A stretch of 64,000 nucleotides of DNA, from NCBI RefSeq assembly GCF_036244895.1, contig NZ_BQKE01000002.1, positions 62,001 to 126,000 of the forward strand, in the 5' to 3' direction. The stretch comes from Persicobacter diffluens (GTDB lineage: Bacteria > Bacteroidota > Bacteroidia > Cytophagales > Cyclobacteriaceae). Positions 8,696-17,655 of this stretch are shown here, one piece after another; the first letter of the stretch is position 1; every line of letters starts with the position of its first letter. The position numbers were made by a program, and so were the translations under genes. The notes beneath the pieces were generated by a model. The model was not told the origin of the DNA. It worked only from the letters and a program-made list of their open reading frames with translations, and did no database searches.

Positions 8696-9841
8696 ATGTC
8701 GAAAGCTACTTATGATTTGATCTTTACCGGTCTGGGAATGGCCAATTTGTCATTGCTATATCGTGGTTATCAATCCGGGATTTTCAAGGGGAAAAGAATT
8801 TTGGCTATTGATAAAATCAGTGAACGCCAAAATGATAAAACCTGGTGTTTTTGGGCCAAAGATCCTGGTCCCTTTAAAGAGGTGATTTTTCGACAGTGGC
8901 AGGATTTGCATTTTTTTACACATAATCACCAACACTTGCCGCTTCAAACTGAGCATTACGCCTACCATATGATTCGGAGTATTGACTTCTATCATCATTG
9001 CCTTTTTTATTTGAGAAATTGTGCAGGTTTGGAGATAATAGAGGAAGAGGTTCTGGAAATTTTTCCCTTAGGTGCGGTAAGGACTAGTCACGGATACTAT
9101 GAAGGGGAGTATGTGATCAACAGTATTTTTGAAAAACCGGAGATAAATCAAGAGGTGTGGCTTTGGCAGCATTTCAAAGGATGGACGATTAAGGTGGAGG
9201 AGCATTCACTTAAAGCAAATGAGGCCTATCTGATGGATTTTCGAACGGGGCAGGAAGAAGGTACTACTTTTTTTTACGTATTACCTTTTAGTAGAAATGA
9301 AATTTTCATAGAGTATACATTCTTTTCTCCCCATATATTGCCGAATGAAAAATATGATGATGGATTGACCTCATATATAAAAAATGTATTAGGAATAGAA
9401 AGCTATGAAATCCTACATACCGAATTCGGTGCTATACCTATGACGAATTTCCCATTCCTTCGTCAGCGAAAACGCATTTTAAATATCGGCAGTATAGGGG
9501 GAGATACCCGTGGGTCTACTGGATATACCTTTATGAATACCCAAAAAACCATTGATCGCATATTGTGGAATTATAAGCAGAATGGTTACCCATTTTTCAA
9601 TAAAGAAGTAATAGGGCCCAGAGCCAAACTGTTTGACAGCACCATTCTTAAAGTGCTTCAGAGGAATCAGACGTATAACGGGGCGGCCATATTTGCTGAT
9701 CTCTTCGCCAAAATTCCCGCTCATCAGATGTTCAAATTTTTGGATGCCGAAACCAATCTTTGGGAGGATTTGCAGGTCATGTGGGCAGTACAAGCTCGGC
9801 ATTTTATGGGTCCTTTTGTATCGGCCATTTTGGGAAGGTAA
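8696..9841 (+). CDS. crtY: Lycopene cyclase (CrtY-type)
   Basis: Predicted to cyclise lycopene ends to beta-ionone rings in carotenoid synthesis. The 381-residue protein starts with a Rossmann dinucleotide-binding strand (YDLIFTGLGMANLSLLYR) and has the family motif NDKTWCFWAK near residues 47-56, DFRTGQ in the middle, and GSIGGDTRGSTGYTF around 265-280, as in bacterial CrtY. No other carotenoid gene is adjacent. About 400 nt separate it from nrdA and it has its own AT-rich leader. The 361-nt spacer after it (9842-10202) holds no recognisable feature. Confidence 0.9.
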   Translation: MSKATYDLIFTGLGMANLSLLYRGYQSGIFKGKRILAIDKISERQNDKTWCFWAKDPGPFKEVIFRQWQDLHFFTHNHQHLPLQTEHYAYHMIRSIDFYHHCLFYLRNCAGLEIIEEEVLEIFPLGAVRTSHGYYEGEYVINSIFEKPEINQEVWLWQHFKGWTIKVEEHSLKANEAYLMDFRTGQEEGTTFFYVLPFSRNEIFIEYTFFSPHILPNEKYDDGLTSYIKNVLGIESYEILHTEFGAIPMTNFPFLRQRKRILNIGSIGGDTRGSTGYTFMNTQKTIDRILWNYKQNGYPFFNKEVIGPRAKLFDSTILKVLQRNQTYNGAAIFADLFAKIPAHQMFKFLDAETNLWEDLQVMWAVQARHFMGPFVSAILGR

Positions 9842-10202
9842 GGGTGTGATGCGGGATTTTTTCAGGTAAAATACGTACATAAAATCATGCATGTGATCCA
9901 TGCTGACGAGCCATCGAATAGAAATTACTATTGTAATCTATCTCGTGGTTTTTTGATAAGTTATGATTAGAAAGTAATATTTCAGAAAGATCACAAGGAG
10001 GCTTATCCCTTTGGAGGCGGAAGTCGGACTTATAGCCATTGGCGGAAGGTTAGAAACATTTAATTTTTTATTTTATAGTTGGTTACCTCATCAATGAATT
10101 AGCACTCCAATCTTCTCAAAGCACATCTAATTAGCAACAGCTAAACAATAATTTGTTCTCTCGGGCTTTTATGCAAAAGTCGCGATTAGGGTTAAACATC
10201 AG

Positions 10203-10769
10203 CTAAAAATCGAATACTACTTTATCCAACATAGGATTATCACCAAACTCCACTTTAACACATTGCCCGTAATCCAATTGGATTTTAAATCCATTCTGAA
10301 GGGGAATCCCCAACAGGTAAGTAAACGCACAACGAATGGTACCGGCATGGGCACAAACCAAAACTTTTTCATGGGTTTGTTGGCGAAGTTCTTCGAAAAA
10401 AGGAACTACGCGATCGTACATGATTTGAAAGCTTTCTCCATCGGGTGGAGCAATATTCACAAAGTCCTGTCCCCAGGCATCAAGGCTGGGCCGGTGAATT
10501 TCCCTCCAAAGTTTTCCCTCCCACTGCCCGAAGTTCATCTCCATCAGTCGGTCATCTGTGTGGAGGGTGGCAGCCGGTTGAAGGGTCGAGCTGAGGCGTA
10601 TGCATCTGCTCAAAGGACTGCTATAAATGCGGTCAAAGTGCTCAGGGAGCTTAGCTTTTATGGCTTGCCATTCGGCGGGGAAACTCTCCTTGAGGTTAAC
10701 ATCCAGCTGCCCGTAGCATTGGCCTTTAGGGGTGTCAACGGCGGTATGTCTTAAGAGATAAACTTCCAT
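10203..10769 (-). CDS. cobC: Alpha-ribazole phosphatase (histidine phosphatase family)
   Basis: Removes the 5'-phosphate from alpha-ribazole-5'-phosphate or adenosylcobalamin-5'-phosphate in the last steps of cobalamin assembly. The 188-residue protein begins MEVYLLRHTAVDTPKG, where Arg7-His8 is the phospho-histidine motif (RHT in place of the common RHG, as in CobC), followed by CYGQLDVNL and the second catalytic His in VCAHAGTIRC. Its ATG lies inside the end of cobS (19-nt overlap), indicating translational coupling. Context makes the cobalamin role much more likely than a general phosphatase. Confidence 0.92.
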   Translation of the reverse strand: MEVYLLRHTAVDTPKGQCYGQLDVNLKESFPAEWQAIKAKLPEHFDRIYSSPLSRCIRLSSTLQPAATLHTDDRLMEMNFGQWEGKLWREIHRPSLDAWGQDFVNIAPPDGESFQIMYDRVVPFFEELRQQTHEKVLVCAHAGTIRCAFTYLLGIPLQNGFKIQLDYGQCVKVEFGDNPMLDKVVFDF

Positions 10770-11539
10770 ATCAGTGGGTAACTTAAAAGAATAAGGAGTT
10801 CGGCCAATTGCTCAACGGCACCCAGGCAATCGCCTGTATAGCCTCCCAGTTTTCGGCGAAAGTATCGGCGGGCAAGGAGGTGCAGCAGTATAAGGGGCAG
10901 GAACAATAATAAAAATGCAGGGTGTTGAAGACTTAATAGGGCAAGTGGTAGCAGGCCTAACAGGAATGCCACCAGGATGATGGAGACATCGGCTTTTTTA
11001 GCAATGGGCTTCACTTTAGATGTGGCATCTTCTCGGGCATAATCTTCGGTAAAGACAATGGTGATGGCAGTGAGGCGGGCAAGACTATGAAAATTGATAA
11101 ATAGCAGGGCGAGCAAGACAGTATTGTTCTGAGTCAATGCCGCCATGCCTTCGAGTCCCCAAAATTTTAGGAGGAACAGAAAAATTAAGGCTGCTGCCCC
11201 ATAGGTACCAACTCTGCTGTCCTTCATGATTTCCAGGATCTGTGCTCGACTCCACCCTCCTCCAAAGCCATCAAAGGCATCGGCGAGTCCATCTTCATGA
11301 AAGGCACCTGTAGCGAGTACCCCGGCCACCATGGAAAGTATAGTCGCCAAATGCACATCCCAAAATTGCATGCCCAGCCAGAAAAAGCCAAAGCATATAA
11401 CGCCTACAATCCAGCCCATTAGCGGAAAATATTTAGAAGCCTGATTGATATAATCGGGATCATATTCAAAACTTACCGGACTCGGAATCCGGGTGTAGAA
11501 CATCAGGGCAGAAAGTAATACTTTGATTTCCTTTTTCAT
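10751..11539 (-). CDS. cobS: Adenosylcobinamide-GDP ribazoletransferase (cobalamin synthase)
   Basis: Joins the lower-ligand nucleotide to adenosylcobinamide-GDP. A 262-residue polytopic membrane protein; the start MKKEIKVLLSALMFYTRIP is the usual family start, while an in-frame upstream start at 11593 would add 18 unrelated residues. The conserved stretches FPLMGWIVG, GAFHEDGLADAFDGFGGG (acidic Mg-binding motif) and DSRVGTYGA are all present. It overlaps cobC by 19 nt. A family B repeat separates it from cobT upstream. Confidence 0.95.
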   Translation of the reverse strand: MKKEIKVLLSALMFYTRIPSPVSFEYDPDYINQASKYFPLMGWIVGVICFGFFWLGMQFWDVHLATILSMVAGVLATGAFHEDGLADAFDGFGGGWSRAQILEIMKDSRVGTYGAAALIFLFLLKFWGLEGMAALTQNNTVLLALLFINFHSLARLTAITIVFTEDYAREDATSKVKPIAKKADVSIILVAFLLGLLPLALLSLQHPAFLLLFLPLILLHLLARRYFRRKLGGYTGDCLGAVEQLAELLILLSYPLIWKFIS

Positions 11540-11617
11540 GTAAGGGTACGGATGTTGAAAAATATTTGAAGGTGACGGACCTGTTACTGCCACTTTTCTT
11601 TAGGCCGTGTATAAAAG

Positions 11618-11842
11618 CTTAAACCGGATTATTCAAGATTAAATCCTCGTTTAGCTGCATGGCGGAAAAAATGAAAGAATAGTTCCTTATTTTAAATTTT
11701 CTCCAAGGAAGCAGATGAAGGAGGAGAAGTAAGCTTACCCAAATTTGGGTTATTATAAATCAAAGAAAATAAATCGTAATAATCTATAAATAAATTACTT
11801 ATATTCGGTTAATGAATTTGTCGGTGAATAATTCGGGTTAAA
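11618..11842 (+). repeat. Family B repeat inside the cob gene cluster
   Basis: A complete copy: left end CTTAAACCGGATTATTCA, then CCTCGTTTAGCTGCATGGCGG, GAAGCAGATGAAGGAGGAG, CCCAAATTTGGG, and right end CGGTGAATAATTCGGGTTAAA. It fills nearly all of the gap between the cobT stop (11850) and the cobS start (11539). Confidence 0.9.
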
Positions 11843-11849
11843 CAGGTTC

Positions 11850-12860
11850 TTATGCTTTATTGGAAACCCCTGCGTCTTCAAAACTGGCCATTTCGTTCAG
11901 AAATTGTACGGCCGATTTTATGATGGGGTAGGCCACTGCACAACCACTTCCTTCTCCAAGGCGCATGCCCAAATTGAGGATGGCTTTCACCTGTAGATAG
12001 GCAAGCAATTGTTCATGTCCTTTTTCAGCGCTGTTGTGACAGAAAAAAGCATGCTGACGGATGCCCGGCGCCATTTTTTGCGCCAATAAAAAGGCAGCAG
12101 AAGCGATGAATCCATCTACCATGATGCTCATGCCCAGCTCATAAGCCTCCAGCATGCCGGCGGTCATTTGGGCGATTTCGAATCCCCCATAGGTTTGCAG
12201 GATGGATTTGGCTTTTGCTATAGATCCATGGAATTCCTGGCTCTTTCCGAGTACTGAAAGCTTTTGGGCATATTGTGCTTCATCCACGCCGGTACCACGG
12301 CCTACGCATTCCTCCAGGGGCAATTGGCAAACTTCACTCATGATCATGGCGGCGGCGCTGGTATTACCAATGCCCATCTCCCCGAAGCCGATGATATTGC
12401 TGCCTTCCTTTTGGCACTTGCGGACTACTTCTGCGCCCTTCTGAAAGCAGAAATCTAATTGTTCGGAAGTCATGGCCGGACCATAAAGAAAGGATGCGGT
12501 TCCAGGGCCGGCTTTTTGCTCAATCAAATCATCATGGGGAGGAAAGTTGAAGTTGACGCCAGCATCAACAATCTTCAGGGCAATGTTATTTTGTCTTGCA
12601 AAAACATTGATGGCTGCTCCGCCATTTAGAAAATTCATCACCATCTGGAAAGTCACTTCTTGTGGATAGGCGCTCACCCCTTCTTTGGCAATACCATGAT
12701 CTCCTGCAAAAACAACGATAGTGGGCTTATTTAATTGGGGAGATAAGGTGCCTTGAATTTCTCCAATTTGTAATGCTATGCTTTCCAATTGCCCCAATGC
12801 ACCAAGGGGTTTGGTTTTGAGGTTGATTTTGTGTTGTAGCTGTTCGCTAATGGTTTTCAT
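11850..12860 (-). CDS. cobT: Nicotinate-nucleotide--dimethylbenzimidazole phosphoribosyltransferase
   Basis: Makes alpha-ribazole-5'-phosphate, the activated lower ligand of cobalamin. The 336-residue protein has the N-terminal KTKPLGALGQLE, FAGDHGIAKEGVSAYPQEVT, GFGEMGIGNTSAAA, and the C-terminal LGMRLGEGSGCAVAYP with the catalytic Glu of the family. It is the first gene of the minus-strand group cobT-cobS-cobC. No cobU-type kinase/guanylyltransferase is adjacent, and I see no cobalamin riboswitch in the upstream 12861-13201 interval, which otherwise appears empty. Confidence 0.96.
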   Translation of the reverse strand: MKTISEQLQHKINLKTKPLGALGQLESIALQIGEIQGTLSPQLNKPTIVVFAGDHGIAKEGVSAYPQEVTFQMVMNFLNGGAAINVFARQNNIALKIVDAGVNFNFPPHDDLIEQKAGPGTASFLYGPAMTSEQLDFCFQKGAEVVRKCQKEGSNIIGFGEMGIGNTSAAAMIMSEVCQLPLEECVGRGTGVDEAQYAQKLSVLGKSQEFHGSIAKAKSILQTYGGFEIAQMTAGMLEAYELGMSIMVDGFIASAAFLLAQKMAPGIRQHAFFCHNSAEKGHEQLLAYLQVKAILNLGMRLGEGSGCAVAYPIIKSAVQFLNEMASFEDAGVSNKA

Positions 12861-13258
12861 AGTAGGCTTGATTTGAGTGGTTAAACTCGCTTTTAATGAA
12901 TCAATTTAAACATTAATCTTTGATGTAGAAAAACAATTATTTTGGAAAGAGGGATTTTAATGGTTTCCAACAAATTAACCTGCTATTTTAGGTGTTTTTG
13001 AGTTAATCCAAATTTTGTATGCCTAATCTAGGTGTTGATGTAATGGCTTTAATTCCAATGTGTTTTGGTGTTTTTTCTGATGTTTTAAAAGACGCTGTTT
13101 GAGCAAGCTTGCTTTCCACTCATTCATTTGCCGCCTAAGCAAAAATTTGAACAGAGTGACTATTGCATAATTTTCCCTTTTGCATTTAAACGACAGATAA
13201 GTGATTCCGCCCCATAAATAGTCGGACTTAAATTTTTTTTTACAATATTTGAAATCCG

Positions 13259-13570
13259 ATGAAAAGAGTAACACGAACCAAGGAAGAGAAGCTAGCTATT
13301 CTAAAAGAATGCGAGGAAAGAGGAGTAGAAGAAACTCTAAGTAAGTATGGAGTTTATCCAGCCACCTATAAAAATTGGGTGAAAAAATATGAAACCATGG
13401 GAGAGGCAGGTTTCACTCGCGGGATGACTATACCTCAATTAAAGGAGATAAAGCGTCTTGAGAAAGAGAATGCCCTATTAAAGGAAATCATCGCTGAAAA
13501 GGAGCTTGAATCCAAAATGAAGGATGAGCTGCTAAAAAAGAAATATCCTCAGACGAAAGGGCGGAAATAG
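13259..13570 (+). CDS. IS3-family transposase OrfA
   Basis: A 103-residue DNA-binding protein: N-terminal helix-turn-helix (EEKLAILKECEERGVEETL, YGVYPATYKNWVKKY) and a C-terminal leucine-zipper-like helix (KRLEKENALLKEIIAEKELE) that mediates multimerisation in IS3 elements. Near its 3' end, 13534-13540 reads A AAA AAG in the zero frame, the classical IS3 slippery heptamer, from which ribosomes can shift by -1 into orfB. Confidence 0.93.
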   Translation: MKRVTRTKEEKLAILKECEERGVEETLSKYGVYPATYKNWVKKYETMGEAGFTRGMTIPQLKEIKRLEKENALLKEIIAEKELESKMKDELLKKKYPQTKGRK

Positions 13571-14640
13571 CACGAAAATACACTGGTCTGGGGCTAAAAC
13601 GAGATAAAGCTATTTTGATTGCCCAAATAACAAAACACAAATACTATTACCAGCCTATTAAAGATCGTAAACATATAGGCAGAAAAGCCACTACTACAAC
13701 TCAAAAGGGGCATTCGGTAGTACCCAATGAGGATGTAATAGGGCAAATTAAGCGCTTAAAAGAAGATCCAATCACTAATTATGGCTATCGTATGATGACC
13801 AGTCAATTGAAGCTTGAAGGATATAATATTAATCATAAAAAGGTTTTCCGTTTGATGAAGGACGCAGATTTACTTCAGGAAAAAAGGAAGGTTAGTGATA
13901 AAAATTACGTCAAATATCGCTGTGTATGCCCAGAACGCCCATTGCAGGTTTTAGAAATGGATATTAAAATGGTTTGGGTAACAGAGCATAGGCGTCATGC
14001 TTATATATTAAGCATTATTGATACATTTACAAGAGTAATATTAGATTGGTCGGTTGGCTATCAAATGGATCAAAAAATGGTCATTAAAGCCTGGGAAAGG
14101 GTAATAGATAATTATTTGCAACCAAATGACTTATTGAAACAGGATCTTCATGTTGAATTAAGGAATGATAATGGATCTCAATTTAGCGCTAAAAGCGTTC
14201 AAGAATTTTTAAGGGAAAATAGTATTCATCAAACCTTTACACATCCTTATACGCCCCAGGAGAATGGCCATATTGAAAGCTTTCATAGCATTCTTAAGAA
14301 GGGCTTGGGACAAGCGCCATTTTGGAACTTAGAGGAATTAAGAGAAAGGTTAGAAGTGTTTTATGAAAAATATAACAATGTTAGATTACATGGGTCAATA
14401 GCTCATCTTAGTCCCAATTTGTTTTGGAAGGCGTGGGAATATGATTTGATTGAACGCACAGTAATAAACGAGCGAAAGGTGAAATTTAGACTTACAGTAC
14501 CCCATAGTCAACTTTCGGGGATTATGAGTCAGAGAGAAGTTCTTTGCTCAAATATACCGACCCTAAATGGGGAGGGATATTTGAATGAGGATGTGAATGG
14601 GCCCAACACTCCAAATTCATTACAACCTTCGGTAAATTAA
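13537..14640 (+). CDS. IS3-family transposase OrfB, DDE integrase domain
   Basis: Integrase-core transposase, read in the -1 frame relative to orfA. The frame is open from the slippery site at 13534-13540 through the orfA stop, so the natural product is an OrfAB fusion; the first usable start inside it is only a TTG at 13615. The catalytic triad is visible: Asp in LEMDIKMVW, Asp in LRNDNGSQFS, Glu in NGHIESFHS, with the usual 35-residue Asp-Glu spacing. A HTH-21-like segment (YGYRMMTSQLKLEGYNINHKK) precedes the core. A C-terminal extension beyond the domain (about 60 residues) is unusual but in frame. Confidence 0.92.
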   Translation, partial: KEISSDERAEIARKYTGLGLKRDKAILIAQITKHKYYYQPIKDRKHIGRKATTTTQKGHSVVPNEDVIGQIKRLKEDPITNYGYRMMTSQLKLEGYNINHKKVFRLMKDADLLQEKRKVSDKNYVKYRCVCPERPLQVLEMDIKMVWVTEHRRHAYILSIIDTFTRVILDWSVGYQMDQKMVIKAWERVIDNYLQPNDLLKQDLHVELRNDNGSQFSAKSVQEFLRENSIHQTFTHPYTPQENGHIESFHSILKKGLGQAPFWNLEELRERLEVFYEKYNNVRLHGSIAHLSPNLFWKAWEYDLIERTVINERKVKFRLTVPHSQLSGIMSQREVLCSNIPTLNGEGYLNEDVNGPNTPNSLQPSVN

Positions 14641-14805
14641 TCGCCGTCGATCGTTCTTTGCTAACACAAACTTATAATGGAAAAATAGACCTCACAAGAG
14701 GCAAAATCAAAAAAGTCCGAAAATATGGGGGCTAAACCATAAGGATGCCTAATTTGGCTTCAGAGGTGGGCGTTTGTGAATTTAAAAGAACCTTTCCTCC
14801 GTCAT

Positions 14806-14962
14806 AGAGCATTTTTAACATCGGACCATTCGCCTGCGAATTCAAATTATGGGAAGCGATTTTGGATCATTTCTCAATATTAGCGATGCTATTCTCTCAA
14901 TATAATCGGCTATCGCTTCTACAAAAATCGAATATTTGCTACGAGTTTTGGCTTTTGGACCT
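14806..14962 (-). repeat. Family A palindromic repeat
   Basis: Inverted copy: GAGCATTTTTAACATCGG, then CTGCGAATTCAAATTATGGG, the AGCGAT...ATCGCT core and GAGTTTTGGCTTTTGGACC at the right. It occupies most of the spacer between the IS element and the secreted-protein gene that ends at 14985. Confidence 0.75.
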
Positions 14963-14984
14963 ACTTGGCGTTGCCTAAATCCTT

Positions 14985-15794
14985 TCAAAGGTCTAACATT
15001 TGCTTGGTGGTAATGCGATTTCGGTCGAGCTCATAGGTAAAGGAGCACTTTATGGCCGGAGAATAGACGGTGAAACGCTTAAGTGCGGTGAAAGGGGCAT
15101 AAAGGCGGAAGGTGGCGATGTCGGTAGTGGTGATCAGTGGGTTTTCATGGAGATGGGAGTGCATGGCTTCGGTAATTTCCATATCGGCCAGCCCACTGGG
15201 TAGCGGCGTGGGGGTCAGGCTTTGGTGAAGCTTTCGCCAACTTAAAAGATTGCCATTGTTCTCGGTGTCGATTTGGTAGTCATTGCCAAAGGGGATAATG
15301 CCCTCCTGATGCGTCCCCATAAGAATGAAGAAGCGGTAGCCGAAATCCTTTTGCAGGCAGGCGATATTGACGGAGAAGCCTTCGGGAATAAAAAAATCTT
15401 CCAAATGTTCTTCCATTTGCTTTATCATAAGGCTTTGAGCTACGACTCTTTTTAGTTCTGATAGACTGATGGGCCGTTCTTCCTCGCTGATAATTTGAGC
15501 TTGCTCTGGAGTGGCTTTGGAAAAGCGATTGGTGGCAATACAATTTTGCTGACTTTGATCCAAAATGATGGACTGCATATCTTCTCCTTCTTGTGAAATG
15601 AGGTAACCTCCGAAATTTGCGGCCAGGCTAGGATTACCCAACACCATATCAGTGCCGTGCCATGCGGCCATTTCATGCCGATAAAGTAAATCGGCCTCTT
15701 CCAGGATAGCTTGTAGGATGCTGTCAGTGGGAATTTGCGCCATTAAACCTTGAAGGGAGAAAAAAAACGAAAATAGTAAAGTATTGATTTTCAT
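14985..15794 (-). CDS. Secreted protein of unknown function
   Basis: The start MKINTLLFSFFFSLQGLMAQ is a clear signal peptide, so the ATG at 15792-15794 is preferred over a TTG 18 codons upstream; the product is 269 residues. The mature N-terminus has a helical stretch (TDSILQAILEEADLLYRHEMAAWHGTD), then mixed alpha/beta sequence with no membrane segment. I do not recognise the family. A conserved-looking stretch runs WHGTDMVLGNPSLAANFGGY. It stands alone between an A repeat and a long AT-rich spacer. Confidence 0.7.
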   Translation of the reverse strand: MKINTLLFSFFFSLQGLMAQIPTDSILQAILEEADLLYRHEMAAWHGTDMVLGNPSLAANFGGYLISQEGEDMQSIILDQSQQNCIATNRFSKATPEQAQIISEEERPISLSELKRVVAQSLMIKQMEEHLEDFFIPEGFSVNIACLQKDFGYRFFILMGTHQEGIIPFGNDYQIDTENNGNLLSWRKLHQSLTPTPLPSGLADMEITEAMHSHLHENPLITTTDIATFRLYAPFTALKRFTVYSPAIKCSFTYELDRNRITTKQMLDL

Positions 15795-16219
15795 AGGAGT
15801 GTGTTTTTTAGCCTTATTATAGTTATGAAGTAAGTGACTAAAACACAAATGTTTAAGGTTTGCTTAATATAGTTCAATACTTTTGGAGGGAAATAACAAT
15901 GGGGAGATGAGAATGTGTACAAGATTGATTGAAAATTTGCTCGGAAAAACACGGTTTCATTTTCAAAAGTATTCAAAATGGAGGCTTAAAAAGGGGTTCG
16001 GTTTTGAAATTCGTAATTTCGACTTTTGCTTTACCGAAATTTAACATTGGGGGTGGGCGGTCAAAAGCTTGAAAAATGCAATACCCTTTTTACGAAAGCT
16101 AGCAGTTTGAGGCTTGTTTTTGCGCTGAGTTTGAAAATCTCATAATGGAAGGGCTTAATATAGGGGCTAAGGCGATTTCAAAAGATCATAATGCTGAAAA
16201 TTTATCAAAAACCTTCCCG

Positions 16220-16227
16220 TACATTTG
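16220..16227 (+). promoter_or_regulatory. Candidate -7 promoter element
   Basis: TACATTTG fits the Bacteroidota -7 consensus TAnnTTTG and lies 40 nt before the start codon of the small secreted protein at 16268. The -33 region is only AT-rich. Confidence 0.5.
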
Positions 16228-16267
16228 TAATGTAATCAATGAGCAAATAATCAAAATTATTACAACG

Positions 16268-16612
16268 ATGAAAAACTTATTAATCGCTTTCGCCCTAGTA
16301 TTGACTTCTACTTTCGCTTTCGCTGGAAACAACGACAACGAAGCAGCCAAAGGAAAATCTTTCTTCCGTGTAATCGGGAACGCAAATGCAGAAACGTACA
16401 AAGTTTTGTATATGGCGAATATGGATTCTAAAGTATCTGTGTCTATCTACAATGAGGCAGGTGTTTTGGTAGCGAAAACAACCGTAAAGGACAAAGATGG
16501 TTTCTTGAAGCCATTCCGTTTCGAAAGCATGCCTGCAGGTGAGTATACTGTAGTAGTAAAAGACGGTTTTGGTGTAACTCGCAAAACATTCACTCACACC
16601 CCAGCTCACTAA
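16268..16612 (+). CDS. Small secreted beta-sandwich-like protein, probably highly expressed
   Basis: A 114-residue protein from the ATG at 16268, chosen because MKNLLIAFALVLTSTFAFAG is a good signal peptide; the frame is open further upstream but that part is unlike a protein. The mature part (VSVSIYNEAGVLV..., FRFESMPAGEYTVVVKDG) has the pattern of the small Ig-like sandwich seen in Bacteroidota extracellular proteins and in type IX secretion C-terminal domains, although a free-standing domain is not a sorting signal. Codons are strongly biased to those of highly expressed genes (ATC, AAC, TTC, CGT, GGT), unlike neighbouring genes. A large inverted repeat begins at its stop codon. Confidence 0.75.
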   Translation: MKNLLIAFALVLTSTFAFAGNNDNEAAKGKSFFRVIGNANAETYKVLYMANMDSKVSVSIYNEAGVLVAKTTVKDKDGFLKPFRFESMPAGEYTVVVKDGFGVTRKTFTHTPAH

Positions 16613-16686
16613 TTGATTCATCGGCGAAGGCGGACGCAGGGGTAAGGAAAATCTTGCCCCATGTGATCCAGCCACGATGAATCAAT
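16612..16686. terminator. Nested inverted repeat after the small secreted protein gene
   Basis: ATTGATTCATCG (16612-16623) and CGATGAATCAAT (16675-16686) are perfect 12-bp arms. Inside them GGGTAAG and CTTGCCC form a second stem with one G-T wobble. No T tract follows directly, so this may be an mRNA 3'-end-protecting structure rather than a classical terminator. Confidence 0.6.
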
Positions 16687-16756
16687 CGGAGAGGAGCGTG
16701 CTGGTCAGTTGGACTAGAAACATTTTTATGAAGTCTCGGAGATCGAGCAGAGGAGA

Positions 16757-17395
16757 TGCCCCATGAGGGTGTTTTTTTTTGCCTTGATTTTAGGGATTAA
16801 TGGGATGAGCTTGATTTTGGAATGGAGTGTTGATGATAGTGAAGTATATATTGGAAGAATTGTGATGCCCCATGAGGGTGTTTTTTTTGCCTTGATTTTG
16901 GGGATTAAGGGATGAGCTTGATTTTGGAATGGAGGATTTGTGGGGGTGATGGTTGTGAGGATGATGGTAGTGGGGATATGGTCGTAGGATTGGTTGGACA
17001 AAGCTTTAGATGGAGATTGTGCTGCCCCATGAGGGTTTTTTTTGCCTTGATTTTAGGGATTAATGGGATGAGCTTGATTTTGGAATGGAGGATTTGTGGG
17101 GGTGATGGTTGTGAGGATGATGGTAGTGGGGATATGGTCGTAGGATTGGTTGGAGAAAGCTTTGGATGGAGATTGTGCTGCCCTTTGGAGGGTATTTTTT
17201 TTGCCATGATTTTGGGGATTAATGGGATGAGCTTGATTTTGGAATGGATGATTGTTGTGAAGATGTGGTTGTAGGATTGGTTGGAGAAAGTTTTAGATGG
17301 AGATTGTGATGCCCTAATGAGGGTATTTTTTTTGCCTGGATTTTAGTGGATTTTAGGATGGTCATGATTTTGGAGTAATGAAGGAGTTGAAGGTG
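16757..17395. repeat. Five imperfect tandem repeats of about 156 bp
   Basis: Units start with TGCCCCATGAGGG or variants at 16757, 16866, 17023, 17179 and 17310 (spacings 109, 157, 156 and 131). Each continues with a run of 7-9 T, TTGCCTTGATTTT, GGGATTAATGGGATGAGC and a G/T-rich stretch ending in GGAGATTGTG. The two central units are nearly identical. The top strand is depleted in C and A. I see no convincing gene in 16687-17655; frames through the repeats exist but lack starts, signals or normal codon use. Confidence 0.85.
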
Positions 17396-17655
17396 GTGAT
17401 GGGATTTTTTATTTTTTTGAAGACTGGGAAATGCAAGATGGAGCTAGTATATGTTCCAAGAGGAGCTTTTGAAATGTATAATTGTGGGTTGGAAATTATT
17501 TGAAATGGTGGCCTGAAATAAAAACCGCCTATATTGGGCGGAAACGTCCCTGCTTTTTTTGGGGGCTATTGTGGATCTTTCGGTGTTGTGAAGCTTTGCT
17601 GTGGAATGGAAAAGCAGCAGGCTTAAATTTTTTAACATTTAAATTCCGGATATTT

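Larger units (their letters stand above)
13202..14739 (+). mobile_element. Complete IS3-family insertion sequence
   Basis: A 1538-bp element. The left end TGATTCCGCCCC...GTCGGACTT and the reverse complement of the right end TGGTTTAGCCCCC...CGGACTT form imperfect inverted repeats of about 27 bp with the TG...CA tips usual for IS3. Flanking TAAG is duplicated at 13198-13201 and 14740-14743, a target-site duplication within the 3-5 bp range known for the family. It carries orfA and orfB with a -1 frameshift site. Both reading frames and both ends are intact, so it may still be active. Confidence 0.9.

Noticed and set aside
12861..13201. Possible cobalamin riboswitch before cobT
   Set aside because: No B12-box-like GCCACTG core or long GC-rich fold is visible; the interval is AT-rich.
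13023..13274. 83-codon minus-strand frame at the IS left end
   Set aside because: It crosses the left inverted repeat of the IS element and has low-complexity basic sequence; an artefact.
16905..17274. Open frames on both strands through the tandem repeats (about 100-120 codons)
   Set aside because: They follow from the repeat unit being close to a multiple of three; no ribosome-binding context, signal or known fold, and the codon use is unlike neighbouring genes.
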